A DNA stretch of 41,929 bases from the NCBI GenBank assembly GCA_021775315.1, contig JAJFIC010000086.1, positions 1-41,929 on the forward strand, given 5' to 3'. Positions within the stretch are counted from its first letter, which is position 1. Each line of letters opens with the position of its first letter. This stretch comes from Paracoccaceae bacterium (GTDB lineage Bacteria; Pseudomonadota; Alphaproteobacteria; Rhodobacterales; Rhodobacteraceae). The translations under genes were made by a program, and so were the position numbers. Of the stretch, positions 35,301 through 41,929 are shown in pieces. Below the pieces are notes generated by a model. It searched no databases and was not told the DNA's origin. It worked only from the letters and a program-made list of their open reading frames with translations.

Positions 35301-36023
35301 CTGCGCACCGGTGAATACGAAGACGGTAAAATCGGCGAGATTTTCATCGACATGCACAAAGAAGGTGCGGGTTTCCGTGCCATGATGAACAATTTCGCCA
35401 TCGCGGTGTCGGTTGGCCTGCAATATGGCGTGCCGCTGGATGAATTTGTTGAAGCGTTCACGTTCACCCGGTTTGAACCGGCGGGCATGGTGCAAGGGAA
35501 TGACAGCGTTAAGAACGCGACGTCCATTCTTGACTATATCTTCCGCGAACTGGCGATTTCCTATCTTGATCGCACGGATCTGGCGCATGTCAAACCCCAG
35601 GGCGAAAGCTTTGATGATCTGGGGCGTGGCGACGAAGAAGGCAAACCCAATTTCAGCGAAGTGTCCGGGCAGTCGGCCAGCAAATCGCTGGATATGATCC
35701 GGCAGGTTTCTTCCAGCGGGTATCTGCGCAAGCGCTTGCCACAGGAACTGGTTTTGCTACAGGGCGGTGTGAACAACGTCTTTTCAACCGGGGATCTGGT
35801 GCAAGACCCACTGGGTACACTGACAACATTGGTCCCCGAGGCCAAGCCAGCGCCAAGCAAACCAATGACAGGCAACGTGGCACCAGTGATGGATGCCCGC
35901 GCCAAAGCCAAAATGCAGGGCTATGAGGGTGATTCTTGTGGTGACTGCGGAAATTACACGCTGGTGCGTAACGGCACCTGCATGAAATGCAACACCTGCG
36001 GGGCGACCTCAGGGTGTAGCTGA
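32322..36023 (+). CDS. nrdJ: Vitamin B12-dependent (class II) ribonucleoside-diphosphate reductase
   Basis: A 1233-residue adenosylcobalamin-dependent ribonucleotide reductase, the length usual for the alphaproteobacterial form. It reduces ribonucleotides to deoxyribonucleotides without oxygen-dependent radical generation. Seen: [14 protein letters not shown] and HACFIQSV (active-site cysteine region), [20 protein letters not shown], the catalytic [21 protein letters not shown] block (read in parts), [20 protein letters not shown], and a C-terminal zinc-ribbon-like tail with four CxxC-type cysteines (from about residue 1204) that supplies electrons. The ATG at 32322 follows a repeated G-rich segment. 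A hairpin-rich stretch and a strong terminator follow the gene; no other reductase gene is in the window. Confidence 0.97.
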   Translation: MKIERKFTRNTDNSADGAYASVEFRTTSSEIRNPDGTIVFALNNIEVPASWSQVASDVLAQKYFRKAGVAAVLKKNAEKGVPEFLWRSVPDQAALAKLPEDQRFTGETSAKQVFDRLAGAWTYWGWKGGNFTAEADARAYYDEMRYMLASQMAAPNSPQWFNTGLHWAYGIDGPGQGHFYVDHATGKLIKSTSAYEHPQPHACFIQSVKDDLVGEGGIMDLWVREARLFKYGSGTGTNFSSLRGDGENLSGGGKSSGLMGFLRIGDRAAGAIKSGGTTRRAAKMVICDMDHPDVEEFINWKVKEEQKVASLVAGSKMHEQQLNLLFGAIRDWDGAEADAFDPKVNAALKAAIRTAKKNAIPETYINRVLQYARQGYASIEFPTYDTDWDSEAYMTVAGQNSNNSVRVTDAFLKAVKDDADWELIRRTDGKVAKTVKARDLWDDVGHAAWACADPGIQFHDTVNAWHTCPQDGAIRGSNPCSEYMFLDDTACNLASMNLLTFFHDGKFAAEDYMHATRLWTLTLEISVLMAQFPSREIAQLSYRFRTLGLGYANIGGLLMNMGLGYDSDQGRAMCGALTALMTGVSYATSAEIARERGAFPGYDKNAKDMLRVMRNHRRAAYAEVDGYEGLDVLPVVLDHANCPDQSIVTLAKASWDEALRLGEKHGYRNAQVSVIAPTGTIGLVMDCDTTGIEPDFALVKFKKLAGGGYFKIINRSVPGALETMGYASNEIEEIIAYAVGHGTLGNAPGINHTSLIGQGFGTAELEKIEAALPSAFDIRFVFNQWTLGIDFCHGTLGIPMAELNNPTFDLLRHLGFSKQQIEATNLHVCGSMTLEGAPHLKDEHLSVFDCANPCGKTGKRFLSVNSHIYMMAAAQSFISGAISKTINMPNDASIEDCKEAYELSWSLGVKANALYRDGSKLSQPLSSALIEDDEELEELLTSDAPTGEKAAVLAEKIVEKIIYKEVLRTQRSKLPERRKGYTQKAIVGGHKVYLRTGEYEDGKIGEIFIDMHKEGAGFRAMMNNFAIAVSVGLQYGVPLDEFVEAFTFTRFEPAGMVQGNDSVKNATSILDYIFRELAISYLDRTDLAHVKPQGESFDDLGRGDEEGKPNFSEVSGQSASKSLDMIRQVSSSGYLRKRLPQELVLLQGGVNNVFSTGDLVQDPLGTLTTLVPEAKPAPSKPMTGNVAPVMDARAKAKMQGYEGDSCGDCGNYTLVRNGTCMKCNTCGATSGCS

Positions 36024-36027
36024 AAAG

Positions 36028-36179
36028 GCGACACTCCTTTCAGGAGTTCGCGGACATACCATGGCGGTCAGTCCCAACTGATCGGCACGGCATCGGGGGC
36101 GGGTGCGCTCGCCCCTTAGCGACCAGGCCGCAGGCAAAACAAACCGAGCGGTATAATGATGAGCCTGAATCGTGAAACT
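36028..36179 (+). ncRNA. Candidate structured RNA or 3' untranslated region after nrdJ
   Basis: The 36024-36348 gap starts with a 10-bp hairpin with one bulge (36028-36051: GCGA, ACTCCT / AGGAGT, TCGC), then TCAGT-CCCA-ACTGA, then GGGGCG...CGCCCC, and ends in a strong terminator. So many hairpins in about 180 nt suggest a structured transcript end or a small RNA released from the nrdJ message. It does not match tmRNA, RNase P, SRP or 6S RNA by any motif I can see. A TATAAT stands at 36152-36157 without a good -35. Beyond the terminator lies only the promoter region of the next small gene. Confidence 0.35.
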
Positions 36180-36211
36180 GGGCGGGGGAAACCCCGCCCG
36201 TTTTTATTGGC
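36172..36211 (+). terminator. Strong intrinsic terminator, copy 1 of a repeated 40-nt segment
   Basis: GGGCGGGG (36180-36187), loop GAAA, CCCCGCCC (36192-36199), then GTTTTT. The whole 36172-36211 segment recurs at 36897-36936 with a single base difference. It would end the nrdJ transcript. Confidence 0.85.
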
Positions 36212-36264
36212 ATTGGGTAAAATGATATTCTAGCATTTCCCGTCGAAGTTGAAACGACCGAGAA

Positions 36265-36293
36265 TTGCCAATGTCTGTGATACTTGCTAAAAC
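36265..36293 (+). promoter_or_regulatory. Candidate promoter of the small secreted protein gene
   Basis: TTGCCA (36265-36270) and TAAAAC (36288-36293) are 17 bp apart, 55 bp upstream of the ATG at 36349. The transcript would start near 36300 and carry a small hairpin (36305-36323, GGGA/TCCC). Weak -10 box. Confidence 0.35.
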
Positions 36294-36348
36294 GTCAGAA
36301 TTATGGGAACCAAAAGGGCTCCCCCAGTGATTAAAATGGAAAGCATTT

Positions 36349-36810
36349 ATGCGAATTTTACTGTCAAGAATTGCCCGACCAATATTGCTTGCTGTGTTCC
36401 TGATTGCGGGTTCAAATTCAGCTTTTGCTTTGCCCACAGTTAAAGCAGACCAAGGTTTTGAGTTCCTTTCCTTGGTTATAGGCGGGGACAAGAGTTCTGA
36501 AATCATTGTTGGGTTTGCGTCGAAAAACATTGATGGCAAATTGGCCGTTTGTGGGTTTTATGTCGTGAGCGGCAACAGCGGTACCGTAACGCAAGTTGCG
36601 GGACTGGCTATCAAGAAAATGAAGTTCAGCGTTGGCAATAACACGGTGATTACGACAGGTGGTCACTTCAGGAAGGCCAAAATGGGTACGGAATTGACAC
36701 AGATTACTGCACGATGCCGAACGACCAACGTAAAGTGGCATGCGTCATATGCAAAGCCCGGCAAGGGTGCGCAACTGCAAAACCCCGGAAGATTTGGTGT
36801 TACGTATTAA
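36349..36810 (+). CDS. Small exported protein of unknown function
   Basis: A 153-residue protein that I do not recognise. It starts with a typical Sec signal peptide (basic MRILLSRIARP, hydrophobic LLAVFLIAG, cleavage probably after AFA at about residue 27). The mature part is beta-rich in appearance, with three cysteines near positions 68, 123 and none at the end, and a Lys-rich middle (IKKMKFSVG, HFRKAKMG). GGAAAG sits five bases before the ATG, so the start is well supported. The gene is less GC-rich than its neighbours and is bracketed by two near-identical terminator segments, which suggests it came in as a unit. The next gene also encodes an exported protein; a link between the two is only suggested by position. 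Confidence 0.7.
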   Translation: MRILLSRIARPILLAVFLIAGSNSAFALPTVKADQGFEFLSLVIGGDKSSEIIVGFASKNIDGKLAVCGFYVVSGNSGTVTQVAGLAIKKMKFSVGNNTVITTGGHFRKAKMGTELTQITARCRTTNVKWHASYAKPGKGAQLQNPGRFGVTY

Positions 36811-37138
36811 GGTTTTGGTGTTTGGTGTTTTGCCAGTAGCAGTGACTCTCTAAGGATTGTTACACAGGCGGACAATCCGAGCGCGATTCCAAAACTGTGA
36901 AACTGGGTGGGGGAAACCCCGCCCGTTTTTATTGGCTCTTGTGTCTGGAAATGATTCGCGCACCAAATGTGGCAATGGCGGAATCCAAAGAATCCATGAC
37001 TGTTACTTGATTGTCACGATTTCTGCCGCAATCTTGCCTTATTTCGCCTTATTGTCCACAAAAGCCTATCAATTGTGACGAAAGTTGGGCAAATCTACCT
37101 CAAAATAAAAAACACGACCTGAGGCAGTAGTATCCAAA
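36811..37138 (+). other. 328-bp gap with the second copy of the repeated terminator
   Basis: No gene is seen. It holds the terminator of the small exported gene (36897-36936) and, after it, an AT-richer stretch that must contain the promoter of the beta-barrel gene. A weak TTGTGA-N17-TACCTC lies at about 37074-37102. A near-tandem GCCTTATT pair occurs around 37035-37052. Confidence 0.5.
36897..36936 (+). terminator. Strong intrinsic terminator, copy 2 of the repeated 40-nt segment
   Basis: GGGTGGGG (36905-36912), loop GAAA, CCCCGCCC (36917-36924), then GTTTTT. It differs from copy 1 by one C-to-T change inside the stem, where the T can still pair with G, so the hairpin is kept. It ends the transcript of the small exported gene. 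Confidence 0.85.
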
Positions 37139-38386
37139 ATGAGTAGCCCACGTATTCGTAGGGGGCTGGTGGCCAGCGTAATTCTGGCCAGCCTGACCCT
37201 TTTGCCAATCGGCAACGCATCCGCCGCAAGCATGATTTGTGGCGAGCGCGGTTCATCCTATCGACTGCTGTCCAAAGCCGACGGCGTTCTGACCATCACG
37301 GTCAGCGAAAATGACGGCGTTTCCTGGCAGGCGGTTGGCAGCAAAACCTCGGTCAAGATCAATTATGGCAAGGGCTATGCCAAGGCCAGCGCGCCCGGCA
37401 ATTACAACGTTTCAAAAAAGCAAAAGACCTTCAAGATCAAGGTCGCCGGGAAATCAGGGCAAATCGCCGTGTCCTGCGCGGCTGGTACTGGCAATGTTAC
37501 GCTGGGTCTGGCGCTGGGGATTGGGGCCAACAGCCAGACCTTGGCGACAAACACCGGCGTTGGCATAAATGCCAAGGGTCGGTTGGGTCTTGGCAGCAAT
37601 ATCCTAAGCCAGAATATGATCTATGTTTCCACGTCCAATATGCCCGCCAACCTGCGCGCCGATCGGTTTTTGCCTACCGATTGGAGCGCATGGGGCTCGA
37701 TCGATGCGCGGTCTTACAGTGGTGGCATCACGGGGACGTCGGCTGACTTTGTTGGCGGTGTGGATAAGCTGGTCTCGGCTGATTTGCTGGTCGGAATGTT
37801 GGCGGCATATGGCCGCACAATTATCAGCGACACCGGCACGCCCGAGGTTGCCTCGTCACCAATGCTGGGCCTGTATTTCGGCAAAAATATTGACAATCGC
37901 CTGATAATACACGGCTTTCTGTCTTACGCACGCCCGCAGAACGAAATCTCAGGCGCAAGTTTCACCTCTTCACGATTGTCAGCGGGTTTGACTGTCACTG
38001 GGCAGATCGAAAGATCCGGCATGTTGTTTGAACCGTTTTTGTACGCCCGTGGATTTCAGGAACAACAGCCGTCCTATACCACTGGAATTGGCGCTGTGAT
38101 CGGTGCCAATCAAGCGGTTTCTTTTGCGGCTTCTGTTGGGGTTAAGGTCAATTTCGTCGGCCCGGAAAGCGACCAGAAGATCGTGCCCTATGCCAGTGCA
38201 GCGGCGGATTACCGACGGTCAAGCGCCACGCTTGGCCCTGATGACGTAGTCATTGCCCCGCGTATCGCGCTTGGGCTTCAGGGGGATCTGGGGGCTGGCA
38301 AAATCAGTGTGGATCTCGATTTCGGCAAAACCCGGTCTGATACTTATGACCGCGGTCTGAAGATTGGATATGAGATCAAGTTTTAA
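37139..38386 (+). CDS. Exported outer-membrane beta-barrel protein (autotransporter-barrel-like)
   Basis: A 415-residue protein with a signal peptide (cleavage after ASA at about residue 30). Residues 31-130 form a small N-terminal part with two or three cysteines (MICGERGSS, AVSCAAG) and many Lys-rich beta strands; residues 170-415 show alternating hydrophobic strands, glycine-rich turns and the final sequence GLKIGYEIKF, with the C-terminal phenylalanine of outer-membrane barrels. The order resembles an autotransporter barrel with an unusually short passenger, or a porin-like surface protein. The ATG at 37139 has only a distant GAGG. It is convergent with ilvH across a long bidirectional hairpin. 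Function unknown. Confidence 0.7.
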   Translation: MSSPRIRRGLVASVILASLTLLPIGNASAASMICGERGSSYRLLSKADGVLTITVSENDGVSWQAVGSKTSVKINYGKGYAKASAPGNYNVSKKQKTFKIKVAGKSGQIAVSCAAGTGNVTLGLALGIGANSQTLATNTGVGINAKGRLGLGSNILSQNMIYVSTSNMPANLRADRFLPTDWSAWGSIDARSYSGGITGTSADFVGGVDKLVSADLLVGMLAAYGRTIISDTGTPEVASSPMLGLYFGKNIDNRLIIHGFLSYARPQNEISGASFTSSRLSAGLTVTGQIERSGMLFEPFLYARGFQEQQPSYTTGIGAVIGANQAVSFAASVGVKVNFVGPESDQKIVPYASAAADYRRSSATLGPDDVVIAPRIALGLQGDLGAGKISVDLDFGKTRSDTYDRGLKIGYEIKF

Positions 38387-38413
38387 GGCGCGCCGACAGG
38401 CGACCACCTGGGG

Positions 38414-38471
38414 AAATATCTCCGCCAGAGAATGTTCAAGCTGCCCTTTGAATTCTCTGGCGGGGATATTT
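38414..38471. terminator. Long bidirectional terminator hairpin
   Basis: Positions 38414-38433 and 38452-38471 are 20-bp inverted repeats with one G-T wobble, around an 18-nt loop. The right arm ends in GGCGGGGATATTT followed by TATTCTTTT on the plus strand, and the left arm reads the same way on the minus strand. It lies between the convergent beta-barrel gene and ilvH and should terminate both. Confidence 0.8.
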
Positions 38472-38487
38472 TATTCTTTTCAACGTC

Positions 38488-39048
38488 TTATGCGCCGCGC
38501 AGCATAGCGGCCACGCCGGTTCGGGCAATTTCCGTCAGACCCAACGGGCGCATCAAATCAACAAACGCGTCGATTTTATCGGGCGTTCCAGTGATTTCAA
38601 AGACAAAGCTTTCCAGCGTGGTATCAACCACAGAGGCGCGGAAAATGTCGGCCAGACGCATCGCTTCGACCCGGTCAACGCCTTTACCGGAGACTTTCAG
38701 CATCGCCAGTTCACGTTCAACACTTGGCCCCTGAACCGTCAGGTCGTGAACCTCGTGAACCGGAACGATCCGCCCCACCTGCGCTTTGATCTGTTCGATC
38801 ACCGCCGGTGTGCCGGTGGTGACAATCGTGATGCGCGACAGGTGGCCAGTGTGGTCAACTTCGGCCACTGTCAGGCTTTCGATGTTGTAGCCGCGCCCGG
38901 CGAACAGACCGATGACACGGGCCAGAACGCCGGCTTCGTTGTCGACCAGAATGGCGATTGTGTGGGTCTCCACAAGGTCGCCAAGCGGGTTTTTCAGGTC
39001 ATAAGCGCTTTTGCGCGAGGCGCCTTTTTTCAATGATAATGCGGACAT
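38488..39048 (-). CDS. ilvH: Acetolactate synthase small (regulatory) subunit
   Basis: A 186-residue regulatory subunit. The N-terminal ACT domain shows HTIAILVDNEAGVLARVIGLFAGRGYNIESLTVAEVDHTGHLSRITIVTTGT (read in parts), the valine-binding feedback module; the second ACT-like half has REVLAMLKVSG-type sequence (RELAMLKVSG) and VDTTLESFVFEITGT. It activates and gives valine sensitivity to the catalytic subunit encoded just upstream, 11 bp away. Both are expressed from the attenuated leader at about 40.9 kb. Confidence 0.96.
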   Translation of the reverse strand: MSALSLKKGASRKSAYDLKNPLGDLVETHTIAILVDNEAGVLARVIGLFAGRGYNIESLTVAEVDHTGHLSRITIVTTGTPAVIEQIKAQVGRIVPVHEVHDLTVQGPSVERELAMLKVSGKGVDRVEAMRLADIFRASVVDTTLESFVFEITGTPDKIDAFVDLMRPLGLTEIARTGVAAMLRGA

Positions 39049-39059
39049 ACCTGTGCTCC

Positions 39060-40814
39060 TTAAACCAAAACCGCGCCGCCGGACTGAATGACACCTTCGG
39101 TGCTGTCATTGCCCATCAGCATTTCATTATGCGGCTTGCCCGACGGGATCATCGGAAAGCAGTTCTCGTGTTTTTCAATGCGGCAGTCAAAAACAACCGG
39201 GCCGTCATAGGCGATCATTTCGCGAATCGCGTCATCCAGATCAGCCGGATCGGAACAGCGGATGCCTTTGCCGCCAAAGGCTTCGGCCAGTTTGACGAAA
39301 TCGGGCAGGGCCTCGGACCAGGTATGCGAATACCGCTCGCCATGCAGCAATTCCTGCCATTGGCGCACCATGCCCAGACGTTCGTTGTTCATGATGAACT
39401 GCTTGACGGGCAGGCGATATTGCGCGGCCGTTCCCATTTCCTGCATGTTCATCAGCCAACTTGCCTCGCCCGCGACGTTGATCACCAACGAATCCGGATG
39501 TGCGATCTGCACCCCGACCGAGGCGGGCAGGCCATAGCCCATCGTGCCCAAGCCACCCGATGTCATCCAGCGATGCGGGTCCTCAAAGCCTAAGAATTGC
39601 GCGGCCCACATCTGGTGCTGGCCGACCTCGGTGGTGATATAGCGATCCATACCTTCGGTCAGGGCCTGAAGCCGTTGCAATGCGTATTGCGGTTTGATAA
39701 CTTTGTCCGAGTTTTCATAGGTCAGGCATTTGACCGCCTGCCATTCATTAACCTGACCCCACCATTTCGCAATCGCATCTGATTTTGTCTTGCGACCACG
39801 GGATTTCCAGATCTTCAGCACGTCTTCCAGAACATGACCAACATCGCCAAGGATCGGCAGATCGACCTGGATCACTTTGTTGATCGAAGACGCATCAATG
39901 TCGATATGTATCTTCTTGGAATTAGGCGAAAAATCCTCAATCCGGCCAGTGATGCGGTCGTCAAACCGCGCCCCGATATTGATCATCAGATCGCAGCCAT
40001 GCATCGCCAGATTAGCCTCGTATGTGCCGTGCATGCCCAGCATCCCAAGCCAGTTTTTGCCTGACGCGGGATAGGCACCCAGACCCATCAGGGTCGAGGT
40101 GATTGGAAAGCCGGTGCCGTCAACCAGTTCACGCAGCAACTGACAGGCACCCGTGCCTGAATTGATCACACCGCCGCCAGTGTAGAAAATCGGTCGTTCT
40201 GCCTGTTCGATCGCTTCAACCATCGCGGTGATCGCGGCGATGTCGCCTTTGACCTGCGGTTGGTAATGACCAAGATTGGCTTTGCGCGGTGCATTATACG
40301 TACCAGTGGCAAACTGCACGTCTTTTGGAATATCGACCAGAACCGGGCCGGGCCGCCCGGATGTGGCGACGTGGAAGGCCTGATGGATGGTTTCCGCCAG
40401 CTTATCTGTATCTTTGACCAGCCAGTTATGTTTCGAACAAGGCCGGGTAATGCCAACGGTGTCGGCCTCCTGAAAGGCATCGGTGCCGATCATAAAGGTC
40501 GGAACCTGCCCCGTCAAAACGATCATCGGAATGGAATCCATCAGCGCGTCGGTCATACCGGTCACGGCATTGGTTGCGCCGGGACCGGATGTTACCAAAA
40601 CAACGCCGGGCTTGCCGGTTGAGCGCGCATAGCCTTCGGCGGCATGGGTCGCGCCCTGTTCGTGACGAACGAGGATATGGCGAATATCATTTTGCTGAAA
40701 TATTTCGTCATAAATCGGCAGGACAGCGCCGCCGGGATAACCAAACACCACATCCACACCCTGATCCTTCAGGGCCTGAATTACCATTTGCGCGCCGGTC
40801 ATCTGACGGGTCAT
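39060..40814 (-). CDS. ilvI: Acetolactate synthase large (catalytic) subunit
   Basis: A 584-residue ThDP-dependent enzyme (also named ilvB) that condenses two pyruvates, or pyruvate and 2-ketobutyrate, in the first shared step of valine, leucine and isoleucine synthesis. Seen: VFGYPGGAVLPIYDEIF with the catalytic glutamate shortly after in HILVRHEQGATHAAEGYARSTG, GPGATNAVTGMTDALMDS, the central FAD/nucleotide domain with GARFDDRITG, and the ThDP-Mg part with TSGGLGTMGYGLPAS and NNERLGMVRQWQELLH (read as separate blocks). The ATG at 40814 follows GTGAGGAT. It is followed by ilvH and preceded by a leader with an attenuator. Confidence 0.97.
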   Translation of the reverse strand: MTRQMTGAQMVIQALKDQGVDVVFGYPGGAVLPIYDEIFQQNDIRHILVRHEQGATHAAEGYARSTGKPGVVLVTSGPGATNAVTGMTDALMDSIPMIVLTGQVPTFMIGTDAFQEADTVGITRPCSKHNWLVKDTDKLAETIHQAFHVATSGRPGPVLVDIPKDVQFATGTYNAPRKANLGHYQPQVKGDIAAITAMVEAIEQAERPIFYTGGGVINSGTGACQLLRELVDGTGFPITSTLMGLGAYPASGKNWLGMLGMHGTYEANLAMHGCDLMINIGARFDDRITGRIEDFSPNSKKIHIDIDASSINKVIQVDLPILGDVGHVLEDVLKIWKSRGRKTKSDAIAKWWGQVNEWQAVKCLTYENSDKVIKPQYALQRLQALTEGMDRYITTEVGQHQMWAAQFLGFEDPHRWMTSGGLGTMGYGLPASVGVQIAHPDSLVINVAGEASWLMNMQEMGTAAQYRLPVKQFIMNNERLGMVRQWQELLHGERYSHTWSEALPDFVKLAEAFGGKGIRCSDPADLDDAIREMIAYDGPVVFDCRIEKHENCFPMIPSGKPHNEMLMGNDSTEGVIQSGGAVLV

Positions 40815-40857
40815 ATTTCTATCCTCACTTACAAGTTTTCACGGATTTTTCTGACAT

Positions 40858-40881
40858 AAAAAAACCCCCATAATCCGGGGG
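40858..40881 (-). terminator. Attenuator terminator of the ilvI-ilvH operon
   Basis: On the minus strand CCCCC (40881-40877) pairs with GGGGG (40869-40865), followed by seven T bases (40864-40858), 43 bp before the ilvI ATG. It is the terminator arm of an attenuation system; the competing pairing is noted in the leader entry. Confidence 0.8.
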
Positions 40882-40882
40882 T

Positions 40883-40922
40883 GCATGGAGAGCCAACGGA
40901 GTATTCCGTTAACGCGCCATGC
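40883..40922 (-). promoter_or_regulatory. Alternative pairings in the ilv leader
   Basis: On the minus strand GCATGG (40922-40917), inside the leader-peptide codons, can pair with CCATGC (40888-40883), the segment next to the terminator stem. AACGGA (40910-40905) pairs with TCCGTT (40900-40895), overlapping the leader stop codon. These are the expected antiterminator-type and pause-type choices for ribosome-controlled attenuation. Confidence 0.55.
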
Positions 40923-40953
40923 GCATGCTCACGATCACAACAAGGGTATTCAT
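40909..40953 (-). CDS. ilv leader peptide (14 residues)
   Basis: The frame starts with ATG at 40953, directly behind GGAGAG at good spacing, and reads MNTLVVIVSMRMAR then TAA. Five of the residues 4-8 are Leu, Val, Val, Ile, Val, the three branched-chain amino acids made by the operon. Stalling at these codons when the charged tRNAs are scarce would free the downstream leader to form the antiterminator and let polymerase enter ilvI-ilvH. The size and codon content match ilv/leu-type attenuator peptides. It is too short for ordinary gene finding. Confidence 0.85.
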   Translation of the reverse strand: MNTLVVIVSMRMAR

Positions 40954-40979
40954 GTCAGACTCTCCGATTTCGTGTGCGG

Positions 40980-41008
40980 AAGATATTTGTGTAACAACAA
41001 GAGGTCAA
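40980..41008 (-). promoter_or_regulatory. Promoter of the ilv leader and ilvI-ilvH operon
   Basis: On the minus strand TTGACC (41008-41003) and TATCTT (40985-40980) are separated by 17 bp. A start about seven bases further (near 40973) puts the leader ATG about 20 nt into the transcript, as expected of an attenuator. The remaining gap from 41009 to 41122 holds nothing else recognisable. Confidence 0.7.
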
Positions 41009-41122
41009 GCCGATTATTTGAAGAAAATGCTGTTTTTTGACGGTATTGCGCAATTATGTTACGTAAATCTGCGTGTCGGTGGAATTTCCAAAAATTAATT
41101 GCTGGAATTTGCCACTTTCAGA

Positions 41123-41929
41123 TCACTTAGCAAGGTCAGGCAAGCTGATACCGGCCACCTGATCCGAAATCGGTTCGGTTGCCATGGGATCTATCTTTGT
41201 CGAATAATCCTTAACGTCGCCAATATCGCGCCATTCGCCGTTTGAAAACACCTCCACCGCTGCGAAGTTCGACTTATAGCCCATCTTTTGGCTGCCCGGC
41301 ACCCAATAGCCCAGATAGACATAAGGCAGGCCAGCGTCGCGGGCGATTTCGATGTGATCAAGGATAATATAGGTGCCGGGCGAGTTGGGCTGACTTTCCG
41401 GTTCAAAGAAAGAATAAACCATCGACAACCCGTCATCCAAAACATCCGTCAGGCACACAGCCGACAATTCGCGCCGCCCGGACCCGGTATCTGCGGTCCG
41501 GTGATATTCAACCACCCGCGAGCGCACGGGGGTTTCTTCGATCATGGCGGCAAATTCAAAAATATCCATGTCGGCCATGCCGCCATCGGAATGACGCGCC
41601 GTAAGATAGGCGCGAAACAGCTGGTATTGATCTTCGGTTGCCCAAGCGGTGGATGCTTCGCGGGTCAGGTGGCTGTTTTTGCGCAATATTCTGCGCTGCG
41701 AACCCGAAGGTTTGAAATCTGCCACCCGGACGCGGGCCGAATAGCAGGCGTTACATTCAGCACAAGAGGGGCGGTAAAGCACGTTTTGCGACCGGCGAAA
41801 CCCTTGTTTGGACAGGGCATCGTTCAGCGTTACGGCGTGATCGCCCTGTAGGGCTGTGAACAACTTCCGCTCTACCCGACCGTCCAGATAAGGGCAGGGT
41901 TGGGGGGCTGTAACATAAAACTGGGGTAC
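41123..41929 (-). CDS. bpt: Leucyl/arginyl-tRNA-protein transferase, N-terminus outside the window
   Basis: The frame is open to the right edge of the window, so the true start lies beyond; about 268 codons are visible. The beginning in view, [21 protein letters not shown], is close to the family N-terminus with its Cys-x-Tyr segment. Then [17 protein letters not shown] carries the CxxC-type pair, and [44 protein letters not shown] (in parts), [22 protein letters not shown] follow in order. It transfers leucine or arginine from tRNA to N-terminal acidic residues, marking proteins for ClpAP-type turnover (the N-degron pathway). It is the Bpt/Ate class, upstream of ilvI on the same strand. Confidence 0.95.
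   Translation of the reverse strand, partial: VPQFYVTAPQPCPYLDGRVERKLFTALQGDHAVTLNDALSKQGFRRSQNVLYRPSCAECNACYSARVRVADFKPSGSQRRILRKNSHLTREASTAWATEDQYQLFRAYLTARHSDGGMADMDIFEFAAMIEETPVRSRVVEYHRTADTGSGRRELSAVCLTDVLDDGLSMVYSFFEPESQPNSPGTYIILDHIEIARDAGLPYVYLGYWVPGSQKMGYKSNFAAVEVFSNGEWRDIGDVKDYSTKIDPMATEPISDQVAGISLPDLAK

Noticed and set aside
36024-36211. tmRNA, RNase P, SRP or 6S RNA identity for the region after nrdJ
   Set aside because: None of the conserved motifs of these RNAs is present; only generic hairpins and a terminator are seen.

Overview
The window is a chromosomal housekeeping stretch from an alphaproteobacterium, most likely a marine Rhodobacteraceae (Roseobacter-type) organism. The evidence is moderate-to-high GC coding DNA, a B12-dependent class II ribonucleotide reductase, a bacterial leucyl/arginyl-tRNA-protein transferase, a Fur/Mur-type regulator without the usual cysteine pair, a TRAP-type C4-dicarboxylate system with its own DctB/DctD pair, and recurring GGCGGGGATATTT-type terminator motifs. 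I see no insertion sequence, prophage, CRISPR array or integrase. The species was not identified.

Layout. 1-2.6 kb: end of coaD, two translationally coupled cyclophilins (cytoplasmic, then membrane-anchored), and an exported DUF3179 protein. 2.6-8.3 kb: tyrS divergent from anmK, then a cupin, enolase, a drug/metabolite transporter and a Fur-family regulator on the minus strand. 8.4-12.3 kb: PhzF-like isomerase coupled to an NhaP-type antiporter, a second EamA transporter, and an endonuclease/exonuclease/phosphatase-family protein. 12.3-17.7 kb: a YjdF-like membrane protein, nucleoside hydrolase, a lone periplasmic iron-binding protein, MazG, an M20 amidohydrolase and an Lrp regulator divergent from an ornithine/lysine decarboxylase-like enzyme. 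19-20 kb: a cytochrome P450.

20.2-26.6 kb is a complete C4-dicarboxylate uptake locus: dctB-dctD, a regulatory gap with two phased inverted repeats, then dctP-dctQ-dctM. This is the most interesting part. The DctD has a normal receiver and a FIS-type DNA-binding end, but its AAA+ domain has lost the GAFTGA loop and the usual Walker A, Walker B and arginine-finger residues. It therefore cannot be a normal sigma-54 activator, and I find no convincing -24/-12 promoter ahead of dctP.

26.7-32 kb: gpt-fabI (coupled) divergent from pdxH, a double cold-shock-domain protein, a DUF192 protein, tRNA-Pro(UGG) and an ArnT-like membrane glycosyltransferase. 32.3-36 kb: nrdJ with an unusual repetitive leader and a hairpin-rich 3' region. 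36-38.4 kb: a small secreted protein of unknown function bracketed by two nearly identical 40-nt terminator segments, then an outer-membrane beta-barrel protein. 38.4-41.9 kb: ilvH-ilvI (written ilvBH by some) behind a readable attenuator (promoter, 14-residue leader peptide rich in Leu/Val/Ile, intrinsic terminator), then the 3' part of bpt/ate, which runs off the window.

Most genes are core metabolism. The items worth follow-up are regulatory: the degenerate DctD and its operators, the ilv attenuator, the duplicated terminator around an orphan gene, the nrdJ flanking regions, a probable leaderless mRNA, and two convergent gene pairs that end inside the same CTAG tetranucleotide.
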